Shown here piece by piece: positions 31,793 through 38,814 of a stretch of 38,814 nucleotides of DNA. This DNA is from Amycolatopsis taiwanensis DSM 45107. GTDB taxonomy: Bacteria; Actinomycetota; Actinomycetes; Mycobacteriales; Pseudonocardiaceae. The notes beneath the pieces are model-generated. The model did no database searches. It was not told where the DNA came from and saw nothing but the letters and a program-made list of their open reading frames with translations. How positions within the stretch are numbered: position 1 is the stretch's first letter; every line of letters begins with the position of its first letter. Where the stretch lies: positions 189,069 through 227,882 of the forward strand of contig NZ_KI912599.1 of the NCBI RefSeq assembly GCF_000519205.1. Direction: 5' to 3'. A program made the translations under genes and the position numbers.

Positions 31793-32482
31793 ATGGCTCA
31801 GACACGCGCACTGACGTGCGAGGCGATCGACATCGCCCTCTCGGACGCGCCGGCGAAGGAAAAGCGTCTGCGGCTCGGCGGCGTCCTGTGCCGCATGCTC
31901 GGGGCGGACATCTTTGTCTCTTACGTCTGCGACTCGTCCGGGCCCTACGCCGATCCGATCCAGATCAACCTCAGCGACGACATGCTGCGCGCCTACGACC
32001 GGCGCTTTCGGCACGTCGACGACCTCACCCCCAAGCTCTTCGCGCGCCGCCGGACGTCGACGGTGACCCCGGCCGGCCGCGCCTCGGAGGAGTTCGTCCA
32101 CGACTTCCTCCACCGAAGCGACATGTACCACGGCATGAACTACTTTCCCGCCGCGGCCGCGCCCGGATCCGTCGATCTGCGTCTGTGGCGAGGGCGCGGC
32201 AGCGCGTCGTTCACCGCGGAAGACGCCCGCGTCCTCCAGTCCTTCGGAGACTTGATCGTCCGCCTCTGGCCGCGCGAGAACCCGGCAGAGCGCGGCCCGC
32301 TGACCCCGCGCGAAACCCAGATCGCCGAACTCGTCGCCGCCGGGCAGAGCGACAAGGAGATCATCTCGGCGCTCGACATCTCCCTCCCGACGCTCCGGAC
32401 CCACCTCAGGCATGCCTTCGCCAAGACCGGGGCGCCCAACCGCGCCGCCCTGGCCGCCCACTACCTCCGGCAGCGTTATTGA
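31793..32482 (+). CDS. LuxR-family transcriptional regulator
   Basis: A 229-residue regulator. The C-terminal 65 residues form a LuxR/GerE helix-turn-helix (GPLTPRETQIAELVAAGQSD, then ISLPTLRTHLRHAFAKTG). The N-terminal 150 residues are an unrecognised sensor-like domain beginning CEAIDIALSDAPAKEKRLRL, with several aromatic residues (YHGMNYFPAAAAPG). GAGG stands 4 nt before the ATG. A TATCTT box about 35 nt upstream is a -10 candidate. It may control the MFS/amidase operon 223 bp downstream on the same strand; this is inferred from position only. Confidence 0.88.
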   Translation: MAQTRALTCEAIDIALSDAPAKEKRLRLGGVLCRMLGADIFVSYVCDSSGPYADPIQINLSDDMLRAYDRRFRHVDDLTPKLFARRRTSTVTPAGRASEEFVHDFLHRSDMYHGMNYFPAAAAPGSVDLRLWRGRGSASFTAEDARVLQSFGDLIVRLWPRENPAERGPLTPRETQIAELVAAGQSDKEIISALDISLPTLRTHLRHAFAKTGAPNRAALAAHYLRQRY

Positions 32483-32603
32483 GAACGTGTGCGGGTAGCC
32501 AGGCCGTGGCATTCCGTGTCGGCCGCCGGTTGACCGCGGTGGCGGCCTGCCTCCCCGCCCACGTGCAGTGCTGTGGTGGGTTGCCGCGGGTGCTCATCTC
32601 GCG

Positions 32604-32701
32604 TTCTGAATAGCGTCCACCGTCATCAGAAATGACGATGGTGGGCTCCGCGCGGCGCTTCGAGACTCCTTCTGGACCGATCATTCGCCGCCAAAGGAGT
32701 C
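32604..32701 (+). promoter_or_regulatory. Candidate RNA switch hiding the MFS ribosome binding site
   Basis: Three pairings are visible in the leader of the MFS/amidase operon. (1) CCACCGTCAT (32617-32626) with ATGAC plus GGTGG (32632-32644, 3-nt bulge). (2) TTCTGA (32604-32609) with TCAGAA (32626-32631), which cannot coexist with the first. (3) GACTCCTT (32664-32671) with AAGGAGTC (32694-32701), a perfect 8-bp stem that covers the ribosome site AAAGGAG 6 nt before the ATG. Competing stems and a masked ribosome site are what a translational switch looks like; no known riboswitch class is recognised. Confidence 0.5.
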
Positions 32702-32705
32702 CCGA

Positions 32706-34172
32706 ATGCCGTCTCCACCCGACAGCGTCGCCGCGCTTACCCGCGCCGACGTCCTCGGCCGCGTCGACCGCTTCCCGCGCTGGGGCCTGAACAGGACATC
32801 TGTGCTCACCATCGGGCTGGGCATGCTGTTCGTCCAGTTCGACATCTTCAACATCAACGTCTCGTTCGTGCAGACGTGCGTCCAGATCATGGAGCGGTGT
32901 GAGCCGACGAACGCCGACGGGTTCATCGGGCTGCCCGTGTTCATGAGCCTGGTCGGCTACGGCGTCGGCGCTCTGGTGCTCGGCGCCCTCTCCGACCGTT
33001 TCGGGCGGCACAGCATGCTGATGGCCTCGATGATGGTCACGGGACTCGGCTCGCTGTATTCCATGCTGTCGCCCAGCGAACTGCACTTCGTGCTTTCCCG
33101 CCTGATCACCGGCATCGGTGTCGGCGCGGACCTTGCGATCATCAACGTGTTCGTCAGTGAGGTCTCGCCCCGCAGAGAGCGCGGGCGATCCACCAGCCTG
33201 CTGTTCATCATGGCCGCCTTCGGCTCGGCACTGGGCATCTGGCTCGGCCTGTTGCTCACCACGCCCATGGGCCCGTGGCCGTCCGCGCTCCCGTTCGCGC
33301 TCGCGTCCGACTCGTTCACCAGCGGATGGCGCTGGATCTACGGGATTGGGGCGGTGCTCGCGATCGTGTCGCTGTGTCTGCGGATTTCGCTTCCCGAATC
33401 GCCGCGCTGGCTCGTCGAGCGTGGCCGCCTCGACGAGGCGCGGCAGGTGGTTGCCGAGATGGAGAAGATCGCCACCCGGTCCGCCCCGCTGCGGGCCGCG
33501 GATCACAGCCAGGCTGCGGATCACCGCCGGGAGGAAGTGCTCGATCGCTCCGGAAGCACCTCGGCCGCGCTGCGCGAGTTGTTCAGTTCCCCGTTCTATC
33601 TCCGGCGCCTCGCCATTCTCGGCCTGGTGTGGATGCTGGGTTACGTCACGATTTACGCGTTCACCGGAGCGTTCACGTCAGTGCTGGTCAGGCAGGGATT
33701 CAGCGCGAGCGAGGCCGGTATGGTGTCCGCCGTCGGGCTGGTGGGCTTCATCATCGCCGCGTTTGTCGCCAAAGGTGTGGTGGATCGCATCGAGCGCAAG
33801 TGGTGGATGATGATCGGTGCCGTCATCACCGTGGCAGGTGCCCTGGTGGTCGCCTTCGGAGGCGGCTCGCCGCTGGTCATGTTCCTCGGCGCGATCGTGC
33901 TCTTCTTCGGCCAGAACCTCTGGATGCCGGCGCAGTACGCGCTCACGGCCGAGGTGTTCCCCACCCGGTTTCGCACCACCGCCTACGCCATCGCCGACAG
34001 CATCGGCCACATCGGCGGCGGGTTCGGCGTCTTCCTGCTGGTGAGCGTCCTTGGCCGCCTGCCGCTACCGGGGACCATGCTGGGGCTGGTCTTCTTCCTC
34101 GTCGCCGGAGCATTCGTCAACCTGCTTGCCCCGAACACCAAGGCGAAGAACCTGGAGGACCTCGCGCGATGA
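32706..34172 (+). CDS. MFS transporter (sugar-porter/aromatic-acid type)
   Basis: A 488-residue, 12-helix MFS permease with the signature GALSDRFGRHSML after helix 2, RLITGIGVGADLAIINVFVS in helix 4, SLPESPRWLVERGRLDEARQ after helix 6, and a long central loop. This layout is that of sugar-porter and AAHS carriers, which import sugars, aromatic acids or quaternary amines. The ATG has AAAGGAG 6 nt upstream, which can be masked by an upstream anti-ribosome-site sequence. It overlaps the amidase gene by ATGA, so the imported compound may be an amide that the amidase hydrolyses. Confidence 0.92.
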   Translation: MPSPPDSVAALTRADVLGRVDRFPRWGLNRTSVLTIGLGMLFVQFDIFNINVSFVQTCVQIMERCEPTNADGFIGLPVFMSLVGYGVGALVLGALSDRFGRHSMLMASMMVTGLGSLYSMLSPSELHFVLSRLITGIGVGADLAIINVFVSEVSPRRERGRSTSLLFIMAAFGSALGIWLGLLLTTPMGPWPSALPFALASDSFTSGWRWIYGIGAVLAIVSLCLRISLPESPRWLVERGRLDEARQVVAEMEKIATRSAPLRAADHSQAADHRREEVLDRSGSTSAALRELFSSPFYLRRLAILGLVWMLGYVTIYAFTGAFTSVLVRQGFSASEAGMVSAVGLVGFIIAAFVAKGVVDRIERKWWMMIGAVITVAGALVVAFGGGSPLVMFLGAIVLFFGQNLWMPAQYALTAEVFPTRFRTTAYAIADSIGHIGGGFGVFLLVSVLGRLPLPGTMLGLVFFLVAGAFVNLLAPNTKAKNLEDLAR

Positions 34173-35503
34173 CGGACAACATCACTGCGCTCGAACGGCC
34201 GGCGCCCGGCGATTGGACGCAGACGGCTACCGCGGAGGAGATCGCGGCCCAATTGCCGCTGGCGGGCGGAAAGCCCTATCCGATCGCGGTGAAGGCGAAC
34301 ATCGGCGTCCGGGGCCTGCGCCGATCGGCGGGCTGTGAACTCCTGGACACCGTGGCCGAGGCGGCCGATGCGCCGATCGTGGCGGCGCTCCGTCGCACCG
34401 GCGCGGTGGTCGTGGGCATGACCAACATGCACGAACTCGCGTTCGGCATTACCTCCGCGAACGCTGCTTATGGCGCGGTCCGCCTGCCCGGTCACCCGCA
34501 CCGTTCGGCCGGGGGCTCGTCGGGCGGCAGCGCCGCCGTGGTCGCGCGAGGCCACGTTCCGGTGGCGCTGGGCACGGACACCGGGGGATCGGTCTCGATC
34601 CCGGCCGGCCTCTGCGGCGTGGCGGGATTCCGCCCGAGCACCGGCAGGTGGCCGACGGCGGGGACGGTGGGCTTGTCCTGGACACGGGACACCACGGGGG
34701 TGTTCGCGCGATCGGTGGACCGGCTCGCCGAGATCGACGCGGCGCTCGTCGGCGAGCCGGGGGAGCGCGATGGCCAGACCGGTGTTCGGCGCCCGCGGGT
34801 CGGGGTGCCTGCCGAAATGCTCGGCGAGCTCCACCCGAGCACGCGGGAGGCGATCGAACCGGCCCTGGACGTGCTCGCGCAGACCCTGGATCTTGTTCCG
34901 GTGCGGCTGGGGGAGGTTTGGGAGCTGAGCCACCTGGCGGCGATGCCGATCGCGGTGTGGGAGGCGCGCCGGCTGCTGGGTGATGCCGCGGCACGGGCGC
35001 TGGGCGTCGAGCCGGAGCGGGCGTTTGCCCGGTTGGCCGCGGGCGTGCGTAGCCATGACGTGAAGCAGATCCTGGCGGCGGAGGCCTCGTCGCCGGTGTC
35101 GCCGGACGAGTACGCGACCGCCCAGGACCGGACCGCTCAGGCCCGGGAGCGCTACGCGGCGCTGCTCCACGAGCACGCACTGGAAGCCATCGTGTTTCCC
35201 ACCACGCCCGCCCCGGCGCCGCCCGTGACCGGCGACGGGTTCGTCGAGCATCTGGGCCGGCGCGTCGACGTCTTCGAGCTCTACGTCCGGAACACGACGC
35301 CGGGCGCGATGCTCGGCGCCCCCATGGTCACCCTCCCACTGCCGGTTCCCGAAGTTGCGCTACCGGTTGGGTTGACCGTTCAGGGCGCGAGATTCGCGGA
35401 TCGGCGCGTACTGGATCTTGCGTCACGGATCGCCGCGGGACTTTCCTCTGCCGGACCGGCGACATCTAGCCCAACGCTTGGCGCTACGACAGTACGCCGC
35501 TGA
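34169..35503 (+). CDS. Amidase (amidase signature family)
   Basis: A 444-residue amidase-signature hydrolase. The Ser-cisSer-Lys triad is K42 (AVKANIGVRG), S117 (AGGSSGGSAA) and S141 (GTDTGGSVSIPAGLCG). Most family members have GGSxR[IFVL]P; here the Arg is Ser (S143), and the N-terminus before the Lys is about 30 residues shorter than usual. It cleaves a C-N amide bond; candidates include indole-acetamide-type, ureido or amino-acid amides, but the sequence does not decide. It is translationally coupled to the MFS carrier, which probably brings in the substrate. Confidence 0.92.
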   Translation: MTDNITALERPAPGDWTQTATAEEIAAQLPLAGGKPYPIAVKANIGVRGLRRSAGCELLDTVAEAADAPIVAALRRTGAVVVGMTNMHELAFGITSANAAYGAVRLPGHPHRSAGGSSGGSAAVVARGHVPVALGTDTGGSVSIPAGLCGVAGFRPSTGRWPTAGTVGLSWTRDTTGVFARSVDRLAEIDAALVGEPGERDGQTGVRRPRVGVPAEMLGELHPSTREAIEPALDVLAQTLDLVPVRLGEVWELSHLAAMPIAVWEARRLLGDAAARALGVEPERAFARLAAGVRSHDVKQILAAEASSPVSPDEYATAQDRTAQARERYAALLHEHALEAIVFPTTPAPAPPVTGDGFVEHLGRRVDVFELYVRNTTPGAMLGAPMVTLPLPVPEVALPVGLTVQGARFADRRVLDLASRIAAGLSSAGPATSSPTLGATTVRR

Positions 35504-35612
35504 TTGGCCACGTCCGGTGTCCGAGGACTTTGTGCCCTAGCGCGGATTCCACGGCGCGCCCGACAGTGGCACATCAATGCCATACGGAATGCGTGGTTGA
35601 GAGGTCGTCATC

Positions 35613-36860
35613 ATGAACTCGACGCCGGGGCGAACGACGAGCAAGCCCGCGCAGCGCTCGATGGAGGACCGGCTTGGCCGGGTCGGCCGGGAGATCGACC
35701 AGATCGCACAGCGGGTCGCGGCAAGCCGGGCAGAAACGCGGGCGAAGGCGCAACTGCGGCTGGACCGGCTTCGGGAGCGGCAGTCGCAGGCACAGGAACA
35801 TCTGCGTCAGCAGGCACAGGCCGACCAGGCGGCCTGGGACGCCTACACTGCTGCGTTGGCCTGGGACTTGGATGAGCTGGACGTGGAGCTGTCCATTGCC
35901 GACGCCGCGATGGACTCCGAACTGGCCACCGATGCGCGCAGTTTCGACGCCGCCGTGCAACTGGAGCTGGACGCGTGGAACGACTGGATCGGTCTGCTGC
36001 AGGCCAAGGCCGTGCGCGGCACCGACACCCGGGACCAAGCGGAGACGTTGACACGGCCCGTGCAGCAGCGGTGGACGGCCGCGGCCGGCCAGTTGCATCA
36101 GTTCCGCGCGGTCCGCTCGGATACGACAAGCCAGGCTCGCGCCGACGTGGAGCAGGCCATGGCCGAACTGAGGGATACCGCGGATGAAGCGGCCCGGCAA
36201 GTCGATCGGCGATTCGGCGACCGGCTCAGTACGTCCTGGCCGGTGCCGACCGCAAGCCAGATACGTGGCGCGCTACGTGAGCCTCCACCCGCTGGGGCCC
36301 CGCGGTGGCTGGCGGGGTGGGGCTGGACCTCACCCTGGTGGACGATCGCCTTCGGGTTCCTGACCCTTGCCGCCGGTGTGATCGTGCTGGTCTGGCCGGG
36401 GCCGGCTCTGCTCGTGCTGGCCATCGTGTTGGGCATCGAACTGCTGGTCGCGGGCGTGTTCTGGCTCGTGTCCGGGTTTTCCACACCGGGCACGGGTATT
36501 GGCGTCCTGGCCGCCATGACCGGGGTGCTGGGCATCCTCATCGGCCTGCTGGTGGTAAGCCGTCCAGCGCAGGCCATCGCCGGGCTGGCCTTGCTGTTGG
36601 GTCTGTACTGGACGGTCGCCGGATTGCTGCACATCGTGCACGCCATCCGCGGGGATACGCCCGCCCGTGGCTGGATGATCGCCGGAGGTGTGGTGAGCGC
36701 CGCGGCCGGGATCCTGGTCCTCGTTTACCCAGGGCCCAGCGTGCTCGTGCTGACCCTCGTATTCGGCATCCAGCTGATCCTCTACGGCGCGTTCCTGGTT
36801 ATGGAGGGCATCCAGCGCCAACGGCGACGGCAAAGCGTCAGCATACCGGCGCAGCGTTAG
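35613..36860 (+). CDS. Coiled-coil protein fused to an HdeD-like membrane domain
   Basis: A 415-residue protein in two parts. Residues 1 to about 205 are highly helical and charged (REIDQIAQRVAASRAETRAK, LRERQSQAQEHLRQQAQADQ, ARADVEQAMAELRDTADEAA), predicted coiled coil. Residues about 235-400 form six membrane helices of the HdeD/DUF308 type (PWWTIAFGFLTLAAGVIVLV then three internal repeats ending in GIQLILYGAFLVMEG). HdeD proteins of about 190 residues are linked to acid stress in enteric bacteria; the fused coiled-coil part is not in that family. The ATG follows GAGAGG. Function unknown. Confidence 0.83.
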   Translation: MNSTPGRTTSKPAQRSMEDRLGRVGREIDQIAQRVAASRAETRAKAQLRLDRLRERQSQAQEHLRQQAQADQAAWDAYTAALAWDLDELDVELSIADAAMDSELATDARSFDAAVQLELDAWNDWIGLLQAKAVRGTDTRDQAETLTRPVQQRWTAAAGQLHQFRAVRSDTTSQARADVEQAMAELRDTADEAARQVDRRFGDRLSTSWPVPTASQIRGALREPPPAGAPRWLAGWGWTSPWWTIAFGFLTLAAGVIVLVWPGPALLVLAIVLGIELLVAGVFWLVSGFSTPGTGIGVLAAMTGVLGILIGLLVVSRPAQAIAGLALLLGLYWTVAGLLHIVHAIRGDTPARGWMIAGGVVSAAAGILVLVYPGPSVLVLTLVFGIQLILYGAFLVMEGIQRQRRRQSVSIPAQR

Positions 36861-36870
36861 TGCTGACCAA

Positions 36871-36889
36871 GCCGCATTCAGTGTGCGGC
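36871..36889 (+). terminator. Hairpin after the HdeD-like gene
   Basis: GCCGCA-N7-TGCGGC, a 6-bp stem 10 nt after the stop codon, without a T-run. It is a possible factor-dependent terminator. The rest of the 249-bp gap to 37109 shows no gene; it contains another short inverted repeat, GTCCA-N5-TGGAC (36997-37011). Confidence 0.35.
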
Positions 36890-37097
36890 ATACGCTCGGT
36901 GGATCCAGAACAACGTCCCCCGGGCCGCAGCCGGTGGACTCGGAACACCCCGTCGGTACTGTTCACGCCGACGATGCAACGCACGCCCACTGGCTTGTCC
37001 AATTTGTGGACGAGCAAGGTGACATGTCCACGGGCGCCGGTTGGGCGGAGGGGAAACGTGCAATTCGTTCGCGGGCACCAGTCGAGTCTCGGCGATC

Positions 37098-37103
37098 TAC
37101 ACT
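37098..37103 (+). promoter_or_regulatory. Candidate -10 box of a leaderless MFS transcript
   Basis: TACACT (TANNNT) lies 6 nt before the GTG of the MFS gene and no Shine-Dalgarno sequence is present, the pattern of a leaderless actinobacterial mRNA. Confidence 0.4.
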
Positions 37104-37109
37104 CCCGCC

Positions 37110-38405
37110 GTGACGTCACAACGATCTTCGACTGGCGAGCTCGCCACTTCCGATGAACTCCCACGAACGTCAAGACGGCGAGCTATCGCGGGGAACGGAT
37201 GGACGCGCCTTCAAATTGTCGCGGTAGCGGGGTCGACCAGCGAAGGCTTGCTACTGGCGACGCTGCCGCTGCTGGCGGTCTCGGTAACGACGGATCCGAG
37301 CTCTGTGTCGCTGGTGAACATGGTCGGGCAAGCGCCCTGGCTGCTGCTGTCGTTGTTCGCCGGAGTGCTCGTTGATCGGGTGCGGCGGACGACGGTGCTG
37401 ATGGTCGCTTACGGGACACAGTGTTGCGCCGCTGTCGCGCTGGCCTTCGCCGGTACCGTTCACAGCATTAGCCTGCCGTTGCTGATGATCGTCGCGTTCG
37501 TTGTGACGTCGTCGCAGGTACTCGGCGAAGGCGCATCGGGGGCGCTGCTGCCCCAGATTGTCCCGATCAGTGACTTGCCGGCGGCCAATGCCAGGCTGCA
37601 GGTCATCGACCGTGGCCTGGTCCAGTTCATCGTCCCGCCCGCGGCCGGAATCTTGCTCGCCGTCTCGCTGGGCGTTTCAGGATGGCTTGCCTGCGCCATG
37701 ACGATTGTGGCCTTCGTCGCCAGCCGTGGCATCCGGACCTCGGCCGGCGTCCCCTCTGTACGGAGTCATCCCTTCAAAGAGATCGCCGAAGGACTGCGGT
37801 ATCTGGTCGCCGCGCCACTCCTGCGCTCCATCACCATCACGGTCGCGTTGGGCTCGTTCTCCAGCAGCGCCACCATGACCATGCTGGTGCTCTATTCGAC
37901 CGAAGAACTGCATTTCGGCAGCGTCGGCTATGGCGGACTGCTGGCCTGCCTGGCGGTGGGCTGGATCGCCTCGTCATTCATCGTCCAACGTCTGGTCGCC
38001 GGCGTCGGATACTCGTGGGCGATGCGGATCTCGCAGGGCATGGCGGCGGTGACGACGCTTCTCATCGCGATCGCTCCTCCGTGGCCCGTCGTGGTGGGTG
38101 CGATCCTCGTAACTCAATCAGCAGCCACACTGGTCTGGAACGTGTGCTCCCAATCCACCCGGCAGCGGTTCACCCCCGCCACGTTGCTGGGCCGGGTCCT
38201 GACCAGTCACAAGGCGCTGGCATGGGGGCTGACCCCCTTGGGAGCTCTCACCGGGGGCCTGCTGGCCGAACACTGGAACCTGCGCGGGGTATGGGTTGTC
38301 GCCGCAGTCATACAGGCCATCGGCACCGTCATCGTGTGGCGCACCATGTCTTCTGCGGCCTTTGCTCGCACCGAACGCGAGACTTCGTCGCTGTCCGGGT
38401 GCTGA
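37110..38405 (+). CDS. MFS exporter (MFS_3/EntS-like)
   Basis: A 431-residue permease with about 12 helices. After a hydrophilic start (TSQRSSTGELATSDELPRTS) come the helices GWTRLQIVAVAGSTSEGLLL, WLLLSLFAGVLVDRVRRTTV (with the basic motif after helix 2) and ANARLQVIDRGLVQFIVPPA. The wording and the conserved ANAR, RVLTSHKALAWGLTPLGALTG segments are those of the MFS_3 exporter group (macrolide or siderophore efflux). The GTG start was preferred over an upstream GTG because a TACACT box stands 6 nt before it. The stop lies 10 bp from the convergent HNH gene. The exported substrate is unknown. Confidence 0.88.
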   Translation: MTSQRSSTGELATSDELPRTSRRRAIAGNGWTRLQIVAVAGSTSEGLLLATLPLLAVSVTTDPSSVSLVNMVGQAPWLLLSLFAGVLVDRVRRTTVLMVAYGTQCCAAVALAFAGTVHSISLPLLMIVAFVVTSSQVLGEGASGALLPQIVPISDLPAANARLQVIDRGLVQFIVPPAAGILLAVSLGVSGWLACAMTIVAFVASRGIRTSAGVPSVRSHPFKEIAEGLRYLVAAPLLRSITITVALGSFSSSATMTMLVLYSTEELHFGSVGYGGLLACLAVGWIASSFIVQRLVAGVGYSWAMRISQGMAAVTTLLIAIAPPWPVVVGAILVTQSAATLVWNVCSQSTRQRFTPATLLGRVLTSHKALAWGLTPLGALTGGLLAEHWNLRGVWVVAAVIQAIGTVIVWRTMSSAAFARTERETSSLSGC

Positions 38406-38415
38406 CCCTGTGGTG

Positions 38416-38814
38416 TCATGCGGCTTGTTGGTATCTGGGTGGGGTGGTGTGCGCGAGGTTGCGCATGGGTCTTCGCTCCTGGTCGATCCAGGGTGGTGGG
38501 ATGAATTCGGGTAGATGCCCGTTCATCCGTACTTCCCACTGCGTGTGGTGGATCATTCGGTGATGGCGAGCACACAGGAGCACGAGGTTGTCAGCATCGG
38601 TGCGCTTGTCCACTGACCAAGCCACCACGTGATGCGGGGTTGTCCACTTGGGACCACGAGTGCAGCCCGGAAACGTACATCCGCCGTCTCGGGCGGTCAG
38701 GTAGCGACGCTGAGCCGGGGTGGCGAACCGGGAAGCATCCCCTACATACAGGGGTGCGGCTTGGTTGCCGAAGATCGCGGGCACCACCTTCGATTCACAT
38801 GCCAGGCGCCGGAG
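38416..38814 (-). CDS. HNH endonuclease, DUF222/13E12 family (5' end outside the window)
   Basis: The last 132 codons of a gene that enters from the right edge; the frame is open to the boundary. It contains the HNH nuclease domain: CTFPGCTRGPKWTTPHHVVA followed by DNLVLLCARHHRMIHHTQWE, with the HH of the motif, metal-binding Cys pairs and the final His-His. The preceding VVPAIFGNQAAPLYVGDASR is typical of the actinobacterial DUF222/HNH (13E12 repeat) proteins, which occur in many copies and sit in mobile repeats. The tail is Pro/Arg-rich. Whether it is full-length cannot be told here. Confidence 0.9.
   Translation of the reverse strand, partial: LRRLACESKVVPAIFGNQAAPLYVGDASRFATPAQRRYLTARDGGCTFPGCTRGPKWTTPHHVVAWSVDKRTDADNLVLLCARHHRMIHHTQWEVRMNGHLPEFIPPPWIDQERRPMRNLAHTTPPRYQQAA

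Noticed and set aside
32604..32705. A guanidine (ykkC/mini-ykkC) riboswitch
   Set aside because: The amidase/transporter context tempted me, but the loops lack the ACGR signature and the stem layout does not match the classes I know.
1..38814. tRNA or rRNA genes
   Set aside because: I looked for T-loop-like GGTTCGA/GGTTCAA contexts with flanking stems and found none that fold as a tRNA; no rRNA-like sequence was seen.

Overview
The window is high-GC actinobacterial chromosomal DNA. The best guess is a Pseudonocardiaceae member of the Amycolatopsis kind. The signs are: codon use rich in third-position G/C, frequent GTG starts with ATGA overlaps, a conservon (sensor, roadblock, DUF742, GTPase, two P450s), a MshC-like cysteine ligase homologue and a DinB protein of the DUF664 type (both point to mycothiol biology), and a DUF222/13E12-type HNH protein at the right edge. 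The genus is inference. No rRNA, tRNA, CRISPR array or intact insertion sequence was seen.

Layout. 0-5.5 kb: a class V aminotransferase-like protein carrying an in-frame decapeptide repeat, a LysR regulator, and a divergent isomerase/SDR/MFS operon that looks like a small-molecule catabolic unit. 5.5-8.9 kb: a GlxA-type AraC regulator, a 58-residue membrane peptide gene, and a two-component pair resembling MprA/MprB. 9.1-12.2 kb: an O6-alkylguanine methyltransferase, a cysteine desulfurase, and a divergent cysteinyl-tRNA synthetase-like ligase without the tRNA-binding tail. 12.2-18.4 kb: Nudix hydrolase, SAM methyltransferase, membrane sulfatase-fold protein, aldo/keto reductase and a small membrane protein, separated by arrays of a degenerate 21-bp repeat. 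18.4-21.2 kb: a hypothetical gene and a decayed ABC-transporter/MerR locus beside another repeat array, then a 2H phosphoesterase. 21.4-22.9 kb: a YflT-like stress protein and a metallo-beta-lactamase-fold hydrolase. 23.2-28.5 kb: the six-gene conservon. 28.6-31.6 kb: two convergent genes that appear fused tail to tail by a deletion, a YCII protein, a small membrane protein and a DinB protein. 31.8-35.5 kb: a LuxR regulator and an MFS/amidase operon whose leader can hide its ribosome binding site. 35.6-38.8 kb: a coiled-coil/HdeD membrane protein, an MFS exporter and the 3' part of an HNH gene.

The most unusual signal is the dispersed repeat family: five arrays of a 21-bp unit (core GTTCCCGSTTCAGG or its complement), in either orientation, mostly in intergenic gaps. 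One array switches orientation at a 19-nt-arm hairpin, one abuts a destroyed ABC ATPase gene, and one runs into the end of a coding region. The second most interesting features are the mutually exclusive hairpins in front of the MFS/amidase operon, the CYP157-like P450 with a broken ExxR motif paired with a normal P450, and the cysteine ligase homologue facing a cysteine desulfurase.
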